Part shown: piece by piece, positions 9,901 through 17,465 of the stretch
Layout of the letters: each line of letters opens with the position of its first letter
Position numbering within the stretch: the stretch's first letter is position 1
Notes under the pieces: generated by a model
The model's database searches: none
Told to the model about the DNA's origin: nothing
The model's input: the letters and a program-made list of their open reading frames with translations, nothing else
DNA from: Myxococcales bacterium
Lineage (GTDB): Bacteria > Myxococcota_A > Polyangia > Polyangiales > JAFGIB01
Direction: 5' to 3'
NCBI GenBank assembly: GCA_029880325.1
Contig: JAOUOP010000027.1
Span: 37,128-101,127 of the forward strand
DNA length: 64,000 nucleotides
Program-made: the position numbers and the translations under genes

Positions 9901-9991
9901 CAAGATAACCAAAGGACGCACGAATCAGTCGGTCGCGGTCGGCGTCTGATGCCTTGGAGCGACGTTTCGAGCTTCGAGCCATGGCGGTCAT
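6902..9991 (-). CDS. Soluble globin-GAF-PAS-PAS methyl-accepting chemotaxis protein
   Basis: This 1029-residue chemoreceptor has no transmembrane segment or signal peptide, so it should be cytoplasmic. Domains in order are: a globin-like domain (about 20-150) with likely proximal haem ligand H96 in ALGARHQGYG; GAF (about 175-335); two similar PAS domains (about 345-460 and 470-580), each with FHK(D/N)P and L(L/G)DP(R/S)NLP motifs; a HAMP-like linker (about 590-690); and the signalling hairpin (about 690-905) with tip FQTNLLALNAAVEAARAGE. A Gly/Asn-rich flexible tail follows and ends in AWEEF. The tail end fits the aromatic-x-x-aromatic tether used by CheR and CheB. An AGGA site 7 nt before the ATG supports the start. 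Gas or redox sensing through haem is inference from the globin fold. Confidence 0.93.
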   Translation of the reverse strand: MTAMARSSKRRSKASDADRDRLIRASFGYLEPLLEEAIELFYERLLQRHPKVRDIFNGLDWDAQKSALASSLKLLVKTLDRPQSLRKSLRALGARHQGYGAEAAHYAAVAEVLREVFAELVGTEWTKDVDRAWANLLQQSAVLMLEGYAEGSNSEMNDVATSQLDAALQLREAQARSHLYEKLLSASAADDAIAALLETLTRSLGFASASLWIPDATQTLAMQGLVGSLGEEFRAICSGSRIQLGIGPLGRAWQQRTDAAVNDLQQVYDCPVSGAAGRAGATASVLLPVAAGNDLLGVVQAFTRDARDAAPERVAALRALVATTERSVLSCREQERHAEERTRAERLQQAVDHGSTAIMLIDDHLVVRYVNESTRKIIAEHSELLRKLYPGFDPNRLVGTCIDSFHKDPSYQRRLLSDPRNLPHVADIEVGPLVFRINVSGVVKADGSLDGYMLEWMDVTKARADAAEIASLKSAVHGASTALMTIDRDLRVTYANDATMKLLSKNAPKLKQLFPGFETGNLLGTCIDTFHKNPAHQRALLGDPSNLPYRTDIQVGDLKFQIAVSAIWDAEGNYTGSVLEWDDVTLTRDAEDQIARLVRDAVSGRLDSRIDADRYDGFLRNLADGVNQLLDSIAEPLAETKNVARALADGDLTQVMNGEYSGEFEALSSAINATVTNLRGTVRKVQRSADQIAEGCQDIAEGNANLNDRTQKQASALEETAATIEEITGTIKQNAENAMEANQLAASARTLAERGGEVVRSAVSAMTEINTASRQIADIIGVIDEIAFQTNLLALNAAVEAARAGEQGRGFAVVASEVRNLAQRSAQAAKEIKALIKDSGEKVDDGSKLVDKSGETLDEIVVAVKKVSDIIAEIAAASREQSQGTDQINTAVAQMDEGTQQNAALVEQATTASESLSEQAANLRDLMAFFQVTAENETEDEDDDHEDFSQSRRTRRKNGRAPAEASARSRKAASSNGRSKGKGNGSGVSDGNGAGNGNGRGRPPARSEAGSNGRARYVPEASSDAWEEF

Positions 9992-10000
9992 GTCTTCGTC

Positions 10001-10510
10001 CTACTCGGTGAGTGCGGTGGCGGGAACCAGCGCGCGCCTGCTGAGGGTGCGGTCTATGTCGACGATAATGATCATCTTTTCCTCAATCGTGGCAATTGCG
10101 CAGGCGAAGTTCGTGTCGGACTCGCCGCCGAAGTCCGGAGTGGGTTTTAGGCACTCGCGACTGATTGTGTGCACGTCGGCAACTGCGTCGACGACAATAC
10201 CCACCGTGCGGGCTTTATCTGGAGCCTCCACCTTTAGAATGATCACGACGGTGGTTGGTTCGATCGGACGGCTGGGCATTCCCAGGCGTTCGCGAAGGTC
10301 GACGATAGGCACGATTGCGCCGCGCAAATTGATCACGCCTCGCACATAGGGCGGCGCGTGTGGAATCGGGGTGGGCGTGCTATAGCCACGTATCTCCTGG
10401 ACCCGCAGGATATCCAAGCCGTATTCCTCTCCGTTCATGATGAAGGTGAGGAATTGAGCGGTGGTGCCGGTTTTCAGGGCCGTTGGTGTGTTGTTGACTT
10501 GAAGGTCCAT
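10001..10510 (-). CDS. cheW: Chemotaxis coupling protein CheW
   Basis: CheW bridges receptors and the CheA kinase. The 169-residue protein is a single CheW/SH3-like domain: FLTFIMNGEEYGLDILRVQEI, then the receptor-contact region VRGVINLRGAIVPIVDLRERL, and a C-terminal MIIIVDIDRTLS strand. Length is normal. It lies 3 nt downstream of cheA and 9 nt upstream of the receptor gene, so it is cotranscribed with both. Confidence 0.97.
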   Translation of the reverse strand: MDLQVNNTPTALKTGTTAQFLTFIMNGEEYGLDILRVQEIRGYSTPTPIPHAPPYVRGVINLRGAIVPIVDLRERLGMPSRPIEPTTVVIILKVEAPDKARTVGIVVDAVADVHTISRECLKPTPDFGGESDTNFACAIATIEEKMIIIVDIDRTLSRRALVPATALTE

Positions 10511-10513
10511 TGT

Positions 10514-12574
10514 CTAGGCTCCGGCCGGAAATAGATGCACGGATTCGGAGGTCTTTTCGGAACGGTTCCGGGTAGGCAGGCGTTTCCGGGCGAGCGCCAT
10601 CAAGCCCACCACGTCGACGATCAAGGCCACGGTTCCGTCTCCGAGGATGGTTGCGCCGGCGATTCCATCGACTGTCCCGTAGTTCTCCTCGAGACTCTTG
10701 ACGACCACCTGCTGTTGTCCGAGGAGCTCGTCGACCAGGATGCCTGCACGGCGCTCTCCGGCCTCAACCACCATGATCAGGGCATTTTCCGTGTCACCGG
10801 CCTGTTGCCGAACGATGCCCATGGCGCGAGCAGGGTCGAGGATCGCTATCTCCTCATTGCGCAGGCGGTAGATCGGCCCTTGGCCGACCAGATTATGGGT
10901 CTTGGACCAGGCGACCTGCAGCGACTCCACGATGGCGACAAGTGGTACAATTAGTGTCTGGTTGCCTACGCGCAGCAGCTGTCCGTCCATGATGGCAAGC
11001 GTAAGCGGTAGCCGAATCGAAACCCTGGTGCCGCATCCGGACTCGGATTCCATCCTAACGCTACCGCCGAGGTCGGTGATATTGCGGTGAACCACGTCCA
11101 TCCCGACACCACGGCCGGAAAGCTCGCTGACCTTGTCGGCCGTGGAGAATCCGGGCTGAAAGAGAAATCCGTAGACTTGCTCATCGGTCATGTCGTCGCT
11201 ACAGGGCAGACCGAGAACTTGGGCCTTTTGCAGAATTTTCTTTCGGTCGAGGCCGCGACCATCGTCGATGATCTCGACGACGACACTGCCGCTGAGGTGG
11301 TAGGCCTTTAGGGTGAGATGGCCGCTTTCGGGCTTGCCGCCTGCGACACGATCCTCAGCGGTTTCGATCCCGTGATCGAGAGCGTTGCGAACGAGGTGGA
11401 CCAGGGGGTCGGAGAGCTTTTCGAGAACTGTCTTGTCCAGTTCAGTTGATTCACCGGTGATAGTGAGCTCGACCTTTTTACCGAGCTTTCTGCTGATGTC
11501 GTGGACCAGGCGCGGAAAGCGATTAAAGACCACGCGGATTGGCATGCTGCGGATCCGCATTGCGCTCTCCTGCAGTTCGGCGGTATTGCGGGCCAGCTGT
11601 GCCAGTCCATCTTCGAGCTGGCCGAGGCGCTCGATGTTGAAGTTCTCTCCGACCTGGCGAAGCATTGCTTGGGTGATGACCAACTCACCGACCATATTCA
11701 TAAGGGCGTCGATCTTGTCGACACTGACGCGTACCGACGCGCTCGACTCTGAATTCTTGGTCGAGACGCTGGCCTCTGGCTGAGACGGCGCCGGTGAGGC
11801 CGCAATCTCGGTTTCTGAGGCATGGAGCTTGAATGCGCGGGCGTCGAGTGCCGTGATTTCTAGGTTGCATTCATCTTCGACCCAGGCGAAAACTTCAGCG
11901 ATCTCTTCGGCGCCAACGGTGGTTTGCAGCTTCAATTCCCAGCTGAGGTAGCACTGAAGAGGGTCGATCTCGGACAGGCTGGGTAGCTTGCGTGTGTTAG
12001 CTGAACTGGACAGCTCTCCCATTTCGGCGAGTTCCCGAAACATTCGCACCACATCGTTGCCGCTCTGCAACAGCTGGGGGTGGGGCGTAAAGCTGATCTG
12101 CCAGAGGCGTTCGCAGTCAGGTTCGTTCTTGGTGGCTGCGGGGCTGGCCGCGAGGTGTGGTGCTGCGGCGTTTCCGGTGTTGGCCATTCCGTCCAGGCGC
12201 TCCTGTACGGTCTCCGTGCGGGCAGGGTCGGTTTCGCCTTCGTTGCGCAGGGCCGACACCTCGGCCCGCAGGCAATCGACACCCTCGAGCAGTGCCTCGA
12301 CGAGCTCGGAACTGGTCGACCTCTCGCCAGATCGTACCTGGTCGAGCAAGGTTTCCATCGCGTGCGTCAGCCGGGTAATCACCTCGAGCTGGAATGTGGC
12401 GGCGCCACCCTTGATGGAGTGCGCCGCACGAAAGATGTCGTTGATTAGATTTTCGTCGTGGTCGCCATCAGCAAGGCTGAGCAGTCCGCGTTCCAGAATG
12501 TCGACGCCTTCCGCGCTTTCTTCGAAGAATATGCCAAGCAGCTCGGCCCGAAGCTCGCTGGACTCGAAGGACAT
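10514..12574 (-). CDS. cheA: Chemotaxis histidine kinase CheA
   Basis: CheA autophosphorylates and passes phosphate to CheY and CheB. The 686-residue protein has a P1 Hpt domain with phospho-site H52 in RAAHSIKGGAAT, a ferredoxin-like P2 segment (about 165-260) that should dock response regulators, P3 dimerisation helices and a P4 kinase domain. P4 shows the N box LVHLVRNALDHGIE, the G1 box DDGRGLD and the G2 box SGRGVGMDVV. A CheW-like P5 domain follows. All catalytic boxes are present, so it should be active. It starts 3 nt after the cheY stop. Confidence 0.97.
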   Translation of the reverse strand: MSFESSELRAELLGIFFEESAEGVDILERGLLSLADGDHDENLINDIFRAAHSIKGGAATFQLEVITRLTHAMETLLDQVRSGERSTSSELVEALLEGVDCLRAEVSALRNEGETDPARTETVQERLDGMANTGNAAAPHLAASPAATKNEPDCERLWQISFTPHPQLLQSGNDVVRMFRELAEMGELSSSANTRKLPSLSEIDPLQCYLSWELKLQTTVGAEEIAEVFAWVEDECNLEITALDARAFKLHASETEIAASPAPSQPEASVSTKNSESSASVRVSVDKIDALMNMVGELVITQAMLRQVGENFNIERLGQLEDGLAQLARNTAELQESAMRIRSMPIRVVFNRFPRLVHDISRKLGKKVELTITGESTELDKTVLEKLSDPLVHLVRNALDHGIETAEDRVAGGKPESGHLTLKAYHLSGSVVVEIIDDGRGLDRKKILQKAQVLGLPCSDDMTDEQVYGFLFQPGFSTADKVSELSGRGVGMDVVHRNITDLGGSVRMESESGCGTRVSIRLPLTLAIMDGQLLRVGNQTLIVPLVAIVESLQVAWSKTHNLVGQGPIYRLRNEEIAILDPARAMGIVRQQAGDTENALIMVVEAGERRAGILVDELLGQQQVVVKSLEENYGTVDGIAGATILGDGTVALIVDVVGLMALARKRLPTRNRSEKTSESVHLFPAGA

Positions 12575-12577
12575 GGC

Positions 12578-12940
12578 CTAGCCGAGTACCTTCTTGACGG
12601 TGTTCAAGAGCGCGCTTTGGTCAAAGGGCTTGACCATCCAACCGGTGGCGCCAGCCGACTTCGCCTGTGCGCGTTTGTCCTTGTTGACCTCGGTAGTGAG
12701 CACGAGGATCGGAGTGAAGCGATAGTTGTCGAGCTGCCGGAGTTCGCGAACCAGGGTGATTCCGTCCATATTCGGCATGTTGACGTCGGTGATCACCAGG
12801 TTGACCGACTGCTTGGCCGCGATGCGCATGGCTTCCACCCCGTCGGAGGCCGATAGCACGGAGTGACCGGCGCCTTTGAGGGTGGCTTCGACCAGCTCTC
12901 GCATGGTGGGGGAATCATCGACTGCAAGGACTGATGCCAT
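12578..12940 (-). CDS. cheY: CheY-type single-domain response regulator
   Basis: This 120-residue protein is a lone receiver. It has an acidic pocket in LAVDDSPTMRE, phospho-acceptor D52 in VITDVNMPNMDG, a switch Thr in LVLTTE and a conserved Lys in MVKPFDQ. There is no output domain, so it probably works by binding a partner. The ATG at 12940 places the receiver start at the usual distance; an in-frame extension of 16 residues (PKPPPTEPTRK) would overlap the upstream STAS gene and looks like the antisense-type reading of that gene's end. It is the second gene of the operon. Confidence 0.95.
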   Translation of the reverse strand: MASVLAVDDSPTMRELVEATLKGAGHSVLSASDGVEAMRIAAKQSVNLVITDVNMPNMDGITLVRELRQLDNYRFTPILVLTTEVNKDKRAQAKSAGATGWMVKPFDQSALLNTVKKVLG

Positions 12941-12947
12941 GGGTGCC

Positions 12948-13265
12948 TCAACTTTCCGAGTTGGTTCGGTCGGGGGGGGCTTTGGCACTTGGCTCCAGGG
13001 CCAGCGCTACGGTGAGGTCGAGTAGCTCGGCGGCTTCGAGTAGGGGCCGCGAGGCAGAAGACCACAGGACGCGGTTTCCGAGCTGAGTTGCGCTTCGCAC
13101 GAAGGTGACCAGCAGCTGTAAAGTCGCGGTGTCGGCGCTTTGAACGCGGGAGCCATCGAGCCGAACGGTCTCGCCAGCGTCGACCAGACTCAGGAGAGTG
13201 ACCTTGAGCGCCTCGGCCGAGTCGATTCGCAGGTCGCGTGCGAGGGTGAGGGTCTGCTTCGACAC
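12948..13265 (-). CDS. STAS-domain protein heading the chemosensory operon
   Basis: STAS domains are phosphorylatable adaptor modules best known from anti-sigma antagonists. Here a single domain of about 105 residues precedes cheY. The helix start normally carrying the phospho-Ser reads SRVQSADTATLQLL, so a Thr in ADT occupies the expected site. The GTG at 13265 is preferred because GGAAAAG lies about 8 nt upstream; a GTG at 13295 would add CSNCHG-type residues. It is the first gene of the minus-strand operon. Similar STAS genes occur beside cheY-cheA in some delta- and gammaproteobacterial chemosensory clusters, with unclear function. Confidence 0.85.
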   Translation of the reverse strand: MSKQTLTLARDLRIDSAEALKVTLLSLVDAGETVRLDGSRVQSADTATLQLLVTFVRSATQLGNRVLWSSASRPLLEAAELLDLTVALALEPSAKAPPDRTNSES

Positions 13266-13596
13266 TTTCGCTTTTCCGTGGCAATTCGAGCACACCGCGC
13301 GCGGTTTGCCGTCGGCCCTCTTGCTCCGCAGGCTGCCGGAAAACTGTGAGCGGCGTATGCCTTCAGGTACGTCACAGGCACAGAGACGCTAGATAGCCAG
13401 AATGGCTAAAATTCGGGTGTGTAATGGTTGTCGGCCGTGTTGCGAATGGCGCACCGGATGGACGAATGGTGGTCCCGCGCAGGAAGGCTCAAGGAAGGGG
13501 GCTCTCTGCCGTGTAGTTGGCAGGTAAGTCGATACGACACGTCCGGAGTACGAACGCGCGAGCTTCGAATCCCCAGAGTTTGAGAGGTTTTCTGAC
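13266..13596. promoter_or_regulatory. Divergent promoter region, STAS operon / sensorless receptor
   Basis: The spacer separates the minus-strand chemosensory operon from the plus-strand receptor at 13597 and must hold both promoters. I see no clear -35/-10 or sigma-54 pair. One short inverted repeat (13394-13408) stands out. The last 20 nt carry a GAGAGG ribosome binding site for the plus-strand gene. Confidence 0.55.
13394..13408. promoter_or_regulatory. Inverted repeat TAGCCA-GAA-TGGCTA, operator candidate
   Basis: Two perfect 6-nt arms flank a 3-nt centre, placed near the middle of the divergent spacer. The dyad fits a dimeric regulator, but no cognate protein can be named. Confidence 0.4.
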
Positions 13597-14604
13597 ATGA
13601 CCAGGGTGTCCCCGTTAGGTGAAGCGACGGCGTCTTCAGACCATCAGGAGTTCGTGAGGGAAACGATTGCGGGAACTCTTGCGGCCGTCCGCGACGACTT
13701 GACGCGCATCGGCGGAATCGTCTCCGATGCTACGGGAAAAATGGCATCGAGCTTTTCCGGGCTTCGCCAGCAGGCCGAGTCTCAGGCGGAGGTACTGAAC
13801 GCCTTGGCTGGCAAGCTCGGTACGGGAGGCAACGGAGGCGGTGCGGCCTACTCCAGTTTTGTGGGGGCTACTCGCAATTTGCTGGAGGGATTCGTGGGGC
13901 AAACGGAGGAGGTTTGCTCCGAGACCGGGGCAATGGCGGACCGCATGGATGCGGTGGCCGCTGACATGGCGCGAATTGCGGGTCTGCTGCGCAAGATCGA
14001 GCGGATCGATAGTCAAACGAACTTTGTGGCCTTGAACGCGACCATCGCGGCGGGACGGGCGGGCGATGCCGGCAAGCCCTTTGCTGTCGTGGCCCAGGAG
14101 ATCAAATCGCTGTCTCGGGAATCGTCGGCCTTTAGCGAGCAGATTCACGGTGCCGTTCAGTCTTCGAAGCGACGGGTAGCCCAGGCGAAGGAAACGGCAG
14201 ACTCCATGGTCTCGCGCAACAAGAACGTCGAGAGTGAGTACCGCGTGCGGGTAGACCGGATGCTGGAAGAGCTGGGGGAGGTCAACTCGATGGTTTCGCA
14301 AACGCTTGGGGCGGTGTCTGCGATCACTGACGAGGTACGCGAGCAGACGGCGCTGGCGATTCGATCGCTGCAGTTCGATGACATCGTCAGTCAGGTGGTG
14401 CAGCACGGGCTCAACCAGATCGGGCATCTGGAGAGGCTCACCGAACTTCTTACCGATTCCGTACGAGGTTCTGGTGGAGGCGAACCGGGCGACGGTGCGG
14501 CCTTTGCCCGGGAGCTCCAGGAACTCGCTCAAGCCAGTCGCGCGTGCTGGGCGACCAGCGTGGGTCAGCAGGACCTGGAGGTCGGGGAGATCGAACTCTT
14601 TTGA
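13597..14604 (+). CDS. Soluble sensorless chemoreceptor-like protein
   Basis: This 335-residue protein is almost entirely a chemoreceptor signalling coiled coil. The hairpin tip is recognisable but divergent: SQTNFVALNATIAAGRAGDA followed by KPFAVVAQEIKSLSRES, against the canonical QTNLLALNAAIEAARAGE. No transmembrane, HAMP or sensory domain is visible. The C-terminal half contains LQFDDIVSQVVQHGLNQIGH, similar to a segment seen in some receptor-like proteins lacking sensors. GAGAGG precedes the ATG. It is transcribed divergently from the chemosensory operon and may feed into, or dampen, the same CheA; that is inference. Confidence 0.88.
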   Translation: MTRVSPLGEATASSDHQEFVRETIAGTLAAVRDDLTRIGGIVSDATGKMASSFSGLRQQAESQAEVLNALAGKLGTGGNGGGAAYSSFVGATRNLLEGFVGQTEEVCSETGAMADRMDAVAADMARIAGLLRKIERIDSQTNFVALNATIAAGRAGDAGKPFAVVAQEIKSLSRESSAFSEQIHGAVQSSKRRVAQAKETADSMVSRNKNVESEYRVRVDRMLEELGEVNSMVSQTLGAVSAITDEVREQTALAIRSLQFDDIVSQVVQHGLNQIGHLERLTELLTDSVRGSGGGEPGDGAAFARELQELAQASRACWATSVGQQDLEVGEIELF

Positions 14605-14813
14605 ACTGCGTGCGTCATCGCTCCTCGCCGTCAAGGTGTTGACGGGTGTGCGGTAGCAGAACGAGATGGGCCAACGGATCTGATTGACGCGCGAAGTGGA
14701 AACAGGTCTGCCAGAATTCGCAGGGGCCGGCGAATCTCGGCGATGTTCTGAATTCCGACACAGGGGCGGAACCAATGGAGACCCGAGCGTCATGTGTACA
14801 TGCCTGGTGATAG

Positions 14814-15518
14814 ATGTCGAATAGCAAGAGCAGTGTGATAATTCTTGATGACCACGTAGTCTTTCGCGAGGGGCTGCGCGCCTTGATCGAGTGCCAGGGA
14901 GATTTCGATGTCGTGGGTGAAGCAGGTGATGGACAGCAGGGCGTCAGCCTGGTGAGACTGCTTGCACCGGACGTGGCGGTGGTGGATCTGAATATGCCTC
15001 GTGCTGGTGGCATCGAGGTGATCGCCCGAATTCGGGGCGCCGGTCTGGCGACTCGAGCGCTGGTGCTGAGCGTGTATGACGACGACCAGACGCTGAGGGC
15101 TGCCATGGAAGCAGGTGCCAGCGGCTATGTGCAGAAGAAGGCGTCGGCCAAGCAGATGATCGAAGCGCTACGGCGGGTTGCGGCGGGCTCGACGTACTTG
15201 CCGGGGGTCGAGCCAGACCCCTCCGAGGTGAATCCCGAGGACGCTAGGCGAGGGGCGAAAATCAGCGGATTCAAGGGCCTGACAGAGCGAGAACTCGCAG
15301 TGTTGGTGCAGCTGGCTTGGGGCCATACCCATCCTGAAATCGCCGACACGCTACGTCTCAGTGTCAAGACGGTTGACACCTATCGTCAGCGCATTACCCG
15401 CAAGCTGGGTCTCAGAACTCGCGCCGAGGTCGTACGCTTCGCCATGGAAGCGCGGCTGCTGGGCATGTCCGAAGCGGGGCGGAGTGGTGAGGACGATGTC
15501 GGGCGCCCGTGGCCATGA
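14814..15518 (+). CDS. NarL/LuxR-type response regulator
   Basis: This 234-residue regulator has a receiver (residues 5-125; acceptor D58 in VAVVDLNMPRAGG, Lys in YVQKKAS) and a C-terminal LuxR helix-turn-helix (about 160-220: LTERELAVLVQLAWG followed by the recognition segment LSVKTVDTYRQRI). It should bind DNA after phosphorylation. The ATG follows a poor ribosome binding site. The kinase downstream at 15906 is on the same strand and is a likely partner. Confidence 0.93.
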   Translation: MSNSKSSVIILDDHVVFREGLRALIECQGDFDVVGEAGDGQQGVSLVRLLAPDVAVVDLNMPRAGGIEVIARIRGAGLATRALVLSVYDDDQTLRAAMEAGASGYVQKKASAKQMIEALRRVAAGSTYLPGVEPDPSEVNPEDARRGAKISGFKGLTERELAVLVQLAWGHTHPEIADTLRLSVKTVDTYRQRITRKLGLRTRAEVVRFAMEARLLGMSEAGRSGEDDVGRPWP

Positions 15519-15892
15519 ACCACAAAGGGGTGGCAACTGTGGCGATGGACCCGAGCCGTTCACATCGGTCGGTTGCGTTGCAGGAGTCGGTGAACGATGC
15601 GCGGGCCCATTTTCGGTATGAGGGTGCATGTGATGAGGCACTTTCATGCCAGGTCGCCGGCCGGGGTGATGCCTCGGTGTCATCAAATGCGTTGCTCGCC
15701 TTGGGCTGGACTAGTCGGAGCTGTTGGGCTGTAGCGTTGGCGACCGCGGGGCTTCCTGGATCCTCACTCTCTTGGGCGCCGAAAGACCTGGTCAGCTTTT
15801 GCACCGGGGGTGGGCGTGGGGTCAATGCGACCGACAAGACGGAGAAGACTCTCTGTAGATTCCGTGGTGTGGCCGCGGGCTGGCGTGGGTGA
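15515..15892 (+). CDS. Possible small hypothetical protein between regulator and kinase
   Basis: A 125-codon frame begins with an ATG that overlaps the stop of the NarL-type regulator as ATGA and ends 13 nt before the kinase start. There is no convincing ribosome binding site, no recognisable domain, and third positions are only moderately GC-rich. Translational coupling is the main argument for it. If it is not a gene, the 387 nt between 15518 and 15906 hold nothing I can identify apart from the GGAG site for the kinase. Confidence 0.3.
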   Translation: MNHKGVATVAMDPSRSHRSVALQESVNDARAHFRYEGACDEALSCQVAGRGDASVSSNALLALGWTSRSCWAVALATAGLPGSSLSWAPKDLVSFCTGGGRGVNATDKTEKTLCRFRGVAAGWRG

Positions 15893-15905
15893 TTGGAGCG
15901 GACAC

Positions 15906-16724
15906 GTGAGCTATTTGATGGGTGAGGTCGAGGCTCGCGTGCAACTCGATACCGAGCGTGCCGAGAGGCAGCGTCTACAGCGTGAGCTGTCGCGACTTCG
16001 CGAGCAGTTGGTTCGGACCGACCGACTGGCTTCCCTGGGAACGCTGTTGGGAGCGATTGCGCATGACCTGGGCAATATCGCGGGCAGCTACCGGCTTTAC
16101 ATGGAGGTGCTGGAGCAGGACGTGGCGGAACAGGGGCTATCCAGTCGGCAGGGGCTCTTGGGTCTTGCGAAAGTTGGTGACGAGATCGAGCGCCATGCGG
16201 AGAATTTGTCGACGCTGTGTAGGGGCCAGGAGGACGGGGTCGCTTTGCTCGACCTGCGCGCGCCGATAGAGAATGCGGTCGCCCTGGTTCGACGTACTCG
16301 AGTCTCCGCGGCCGAACGGGTGCTGGTTCAGCTGCCCGAAGCCCCATTACTGGTGGAGGTGCAGGGTGCGCGCATCGAACAGCTCGTGCTCAATCTCGTG
16401 CTCAATGCGATCGACGCCTGCGAGGGGCTTCCGGCCGACCGCTCTGTGCGCGTGATGTTGGACGCCGCTGACGAGGGCCACGGCCACGCGTTGAAGATCG
16501 CGGACGATGGGTGCGGGATTGCGGCCGAAGATTTTCTCCGGATCTTCGAGCCGTCGTATACGACCAAGCCGCCGCATCGTGGCACAGGCCTCGGGCTGTT
16601 CGCGGTCGCGCAGATCGCGGAGACCCACGGTGCGACTGTGCAGGTCGTCAGTGAGCTGGGCCGGGGCAGCGAGTTTCGCGTGTTCTTTCCCCGGCGTATC
16701 GAGAAGCCTTCAGAGGCCAGCTGA
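15906..16724 (+). CDS. Soluble sensor histidine kinase
   Basis: This 272-residue kinase has an N-terminal coiled coil (about 8-40), an H box with H53 in LGTLLGAIAHDLGN, and an ATPase domain with N box LNLVLNAIDACEG, G1 ADDGCGI, F box IFEPSYTTK and G2 GTGLGLFA. No sensory or membrane segment is present, so the coiled coil or a partner must supply input. A GTG start at 15906 is chosen because GGAG sits 7 nt upstream; an upstream in-frame ATG at 15810 would add an Arg-rich stretch unlike a protein start. Its last 15 nt overlap the 3' end of the convergent LuxR-type gene. Confidence 0.88.
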   Translation: MSYLMGEVEARVQLDTERAERQRLQRELSRLREQLVRTDRLASLGTLLGAIAHDLGNIAGSYRLYMEVLEQDVAEQGLSSRQGLLGLAKVGDEIERHAENLSTLCRGQEDGVALLDLRAPIENAVALVRRTRVSAAERVLVQLPEAPLLVEVQGARIEQLVLNLVLNAIDACEGLPADRSVRVMLDAADEGHGHALKIADDGCGIAAEDFLRIFEPSYTTKPPHRGTGLGLFAVAQIAETHGATVQVVSELGRGSEFRVFFPRRIEKPSEAS

Positions 16725-17465
16725 CGCGTAGTACTCGGTGGTCCGTCGGCTGTCGACGAAGCATTCACGCAGGGCCGCCTGAGAACTCACGCCGAATTTG
16801 CGCTCGATATTCTTCAGGTGATTGCGCACGGTGCTTTGGCTCACAAAGAGTCTCGTGGCGATGGTTTCCGTGGCGTAGCCCATGAGAAAGAGACCGAGAA
16901 TTTCCCGTTGACGCGGGGTGAGTTCTTCGTGGCTTCCGGCCTGGTCTAGCTTGCGTTTGAGCGCGGGGCCGCTCTCTGGGCCATCGACGGTCGACATGCC
17001 AGGAGGGCCACTGTTCCAGGGCATCGGGCCCGGCTTCAGCAGCTTTGCGGGGGCGATGGCCGAGTGCTGAAGCGACAGAAAGAGCTGCAGCGTGCCGGCG
17101 TAAACAATCTCATTCGGGATGCGGCGACGGACCTCGAGCACCGGCAAGGCCGTGCGATCCGAGTTGATCATCGTTGACATACGCCAAGGCGCATCGGCAT
17201 CTGCACCCGCTGGGTCGACTAGATCTTCGGCTCCTCTCAAGTAGCGCGAGGCCGGCGCGCCCAGCGCTTCATCGGCTCGTATGCCCAACCAATCGTCCAG
17301 GTGCCCACCGATCTTCACGATTTGCAGCTCGCGATCCAGAATCCAGAAACCGAGGTTCAACACGGAACAGTACAGTACGAGCGCGTCCGTGTGTGCGCCC
17401 AGGTAGGATTTCAGGGGGCTGAGTGGTTGCCTGTGCTCCGTGTGCGTGTAGTTCAATTCTTTCAT
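16710..17465 (-). CDS. LuxR-type regulator with PAS-like sensory domain
   Basis: This 251-residue protein has an N-terminal PAS-like region (about 20-135: LNLGFWILDRELQIVKIGG, then IGIRADEALG-like text) and a C-terminal LuxR helix-turn-helix (about 180-240: LTPRQREILGLFLMGY and FVSQSTVRNHLKNIERKFG). There is no receiver, so a ligand sensed by the PAS-like region rather than phosphate probably controls DNA binding. It converges on and overlaps the kinase at 15906-16724. Its promoter lies in the spacer carrying a CRP-type box. Confidence 0.88.
   Translation of the reverse strand: MKELNYTHTEHRQPLSPLKSYLGAHTDALVLYCSVLNLGFWILDRELQIVKIGGHLDDWLGIRADEALGAPASRYLRGAEDLVDPAGADADAPWRMSTMINSDRTALPVLEVRRRIPNEIVYAGTLQLFLSLQHSAIAPAKLLKPGPMPWNSGPPGMSTVDGPESGPALKRKLDQAGSHEELTPRQREILGLFLMGYATETIATRLFVSQSTVRNHLKNIERKFGVSSQAALRECFVDSRRTTEYYASAGL

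Noticed and set aside
13555..13580. T-arm-like TTCGAATCCCC, possible tRNA
   Set aside because: No anticodon or D arm and no 7-bp acceptor stem can be built around it.
13636..14793. Long minus-strand open frame opposite the sensorless receptor
   Set aside because: It is Arg/His-rich, lacks a domain and a ribosome binding site, and is the antisense shadow of a clear receptor coiled coil.
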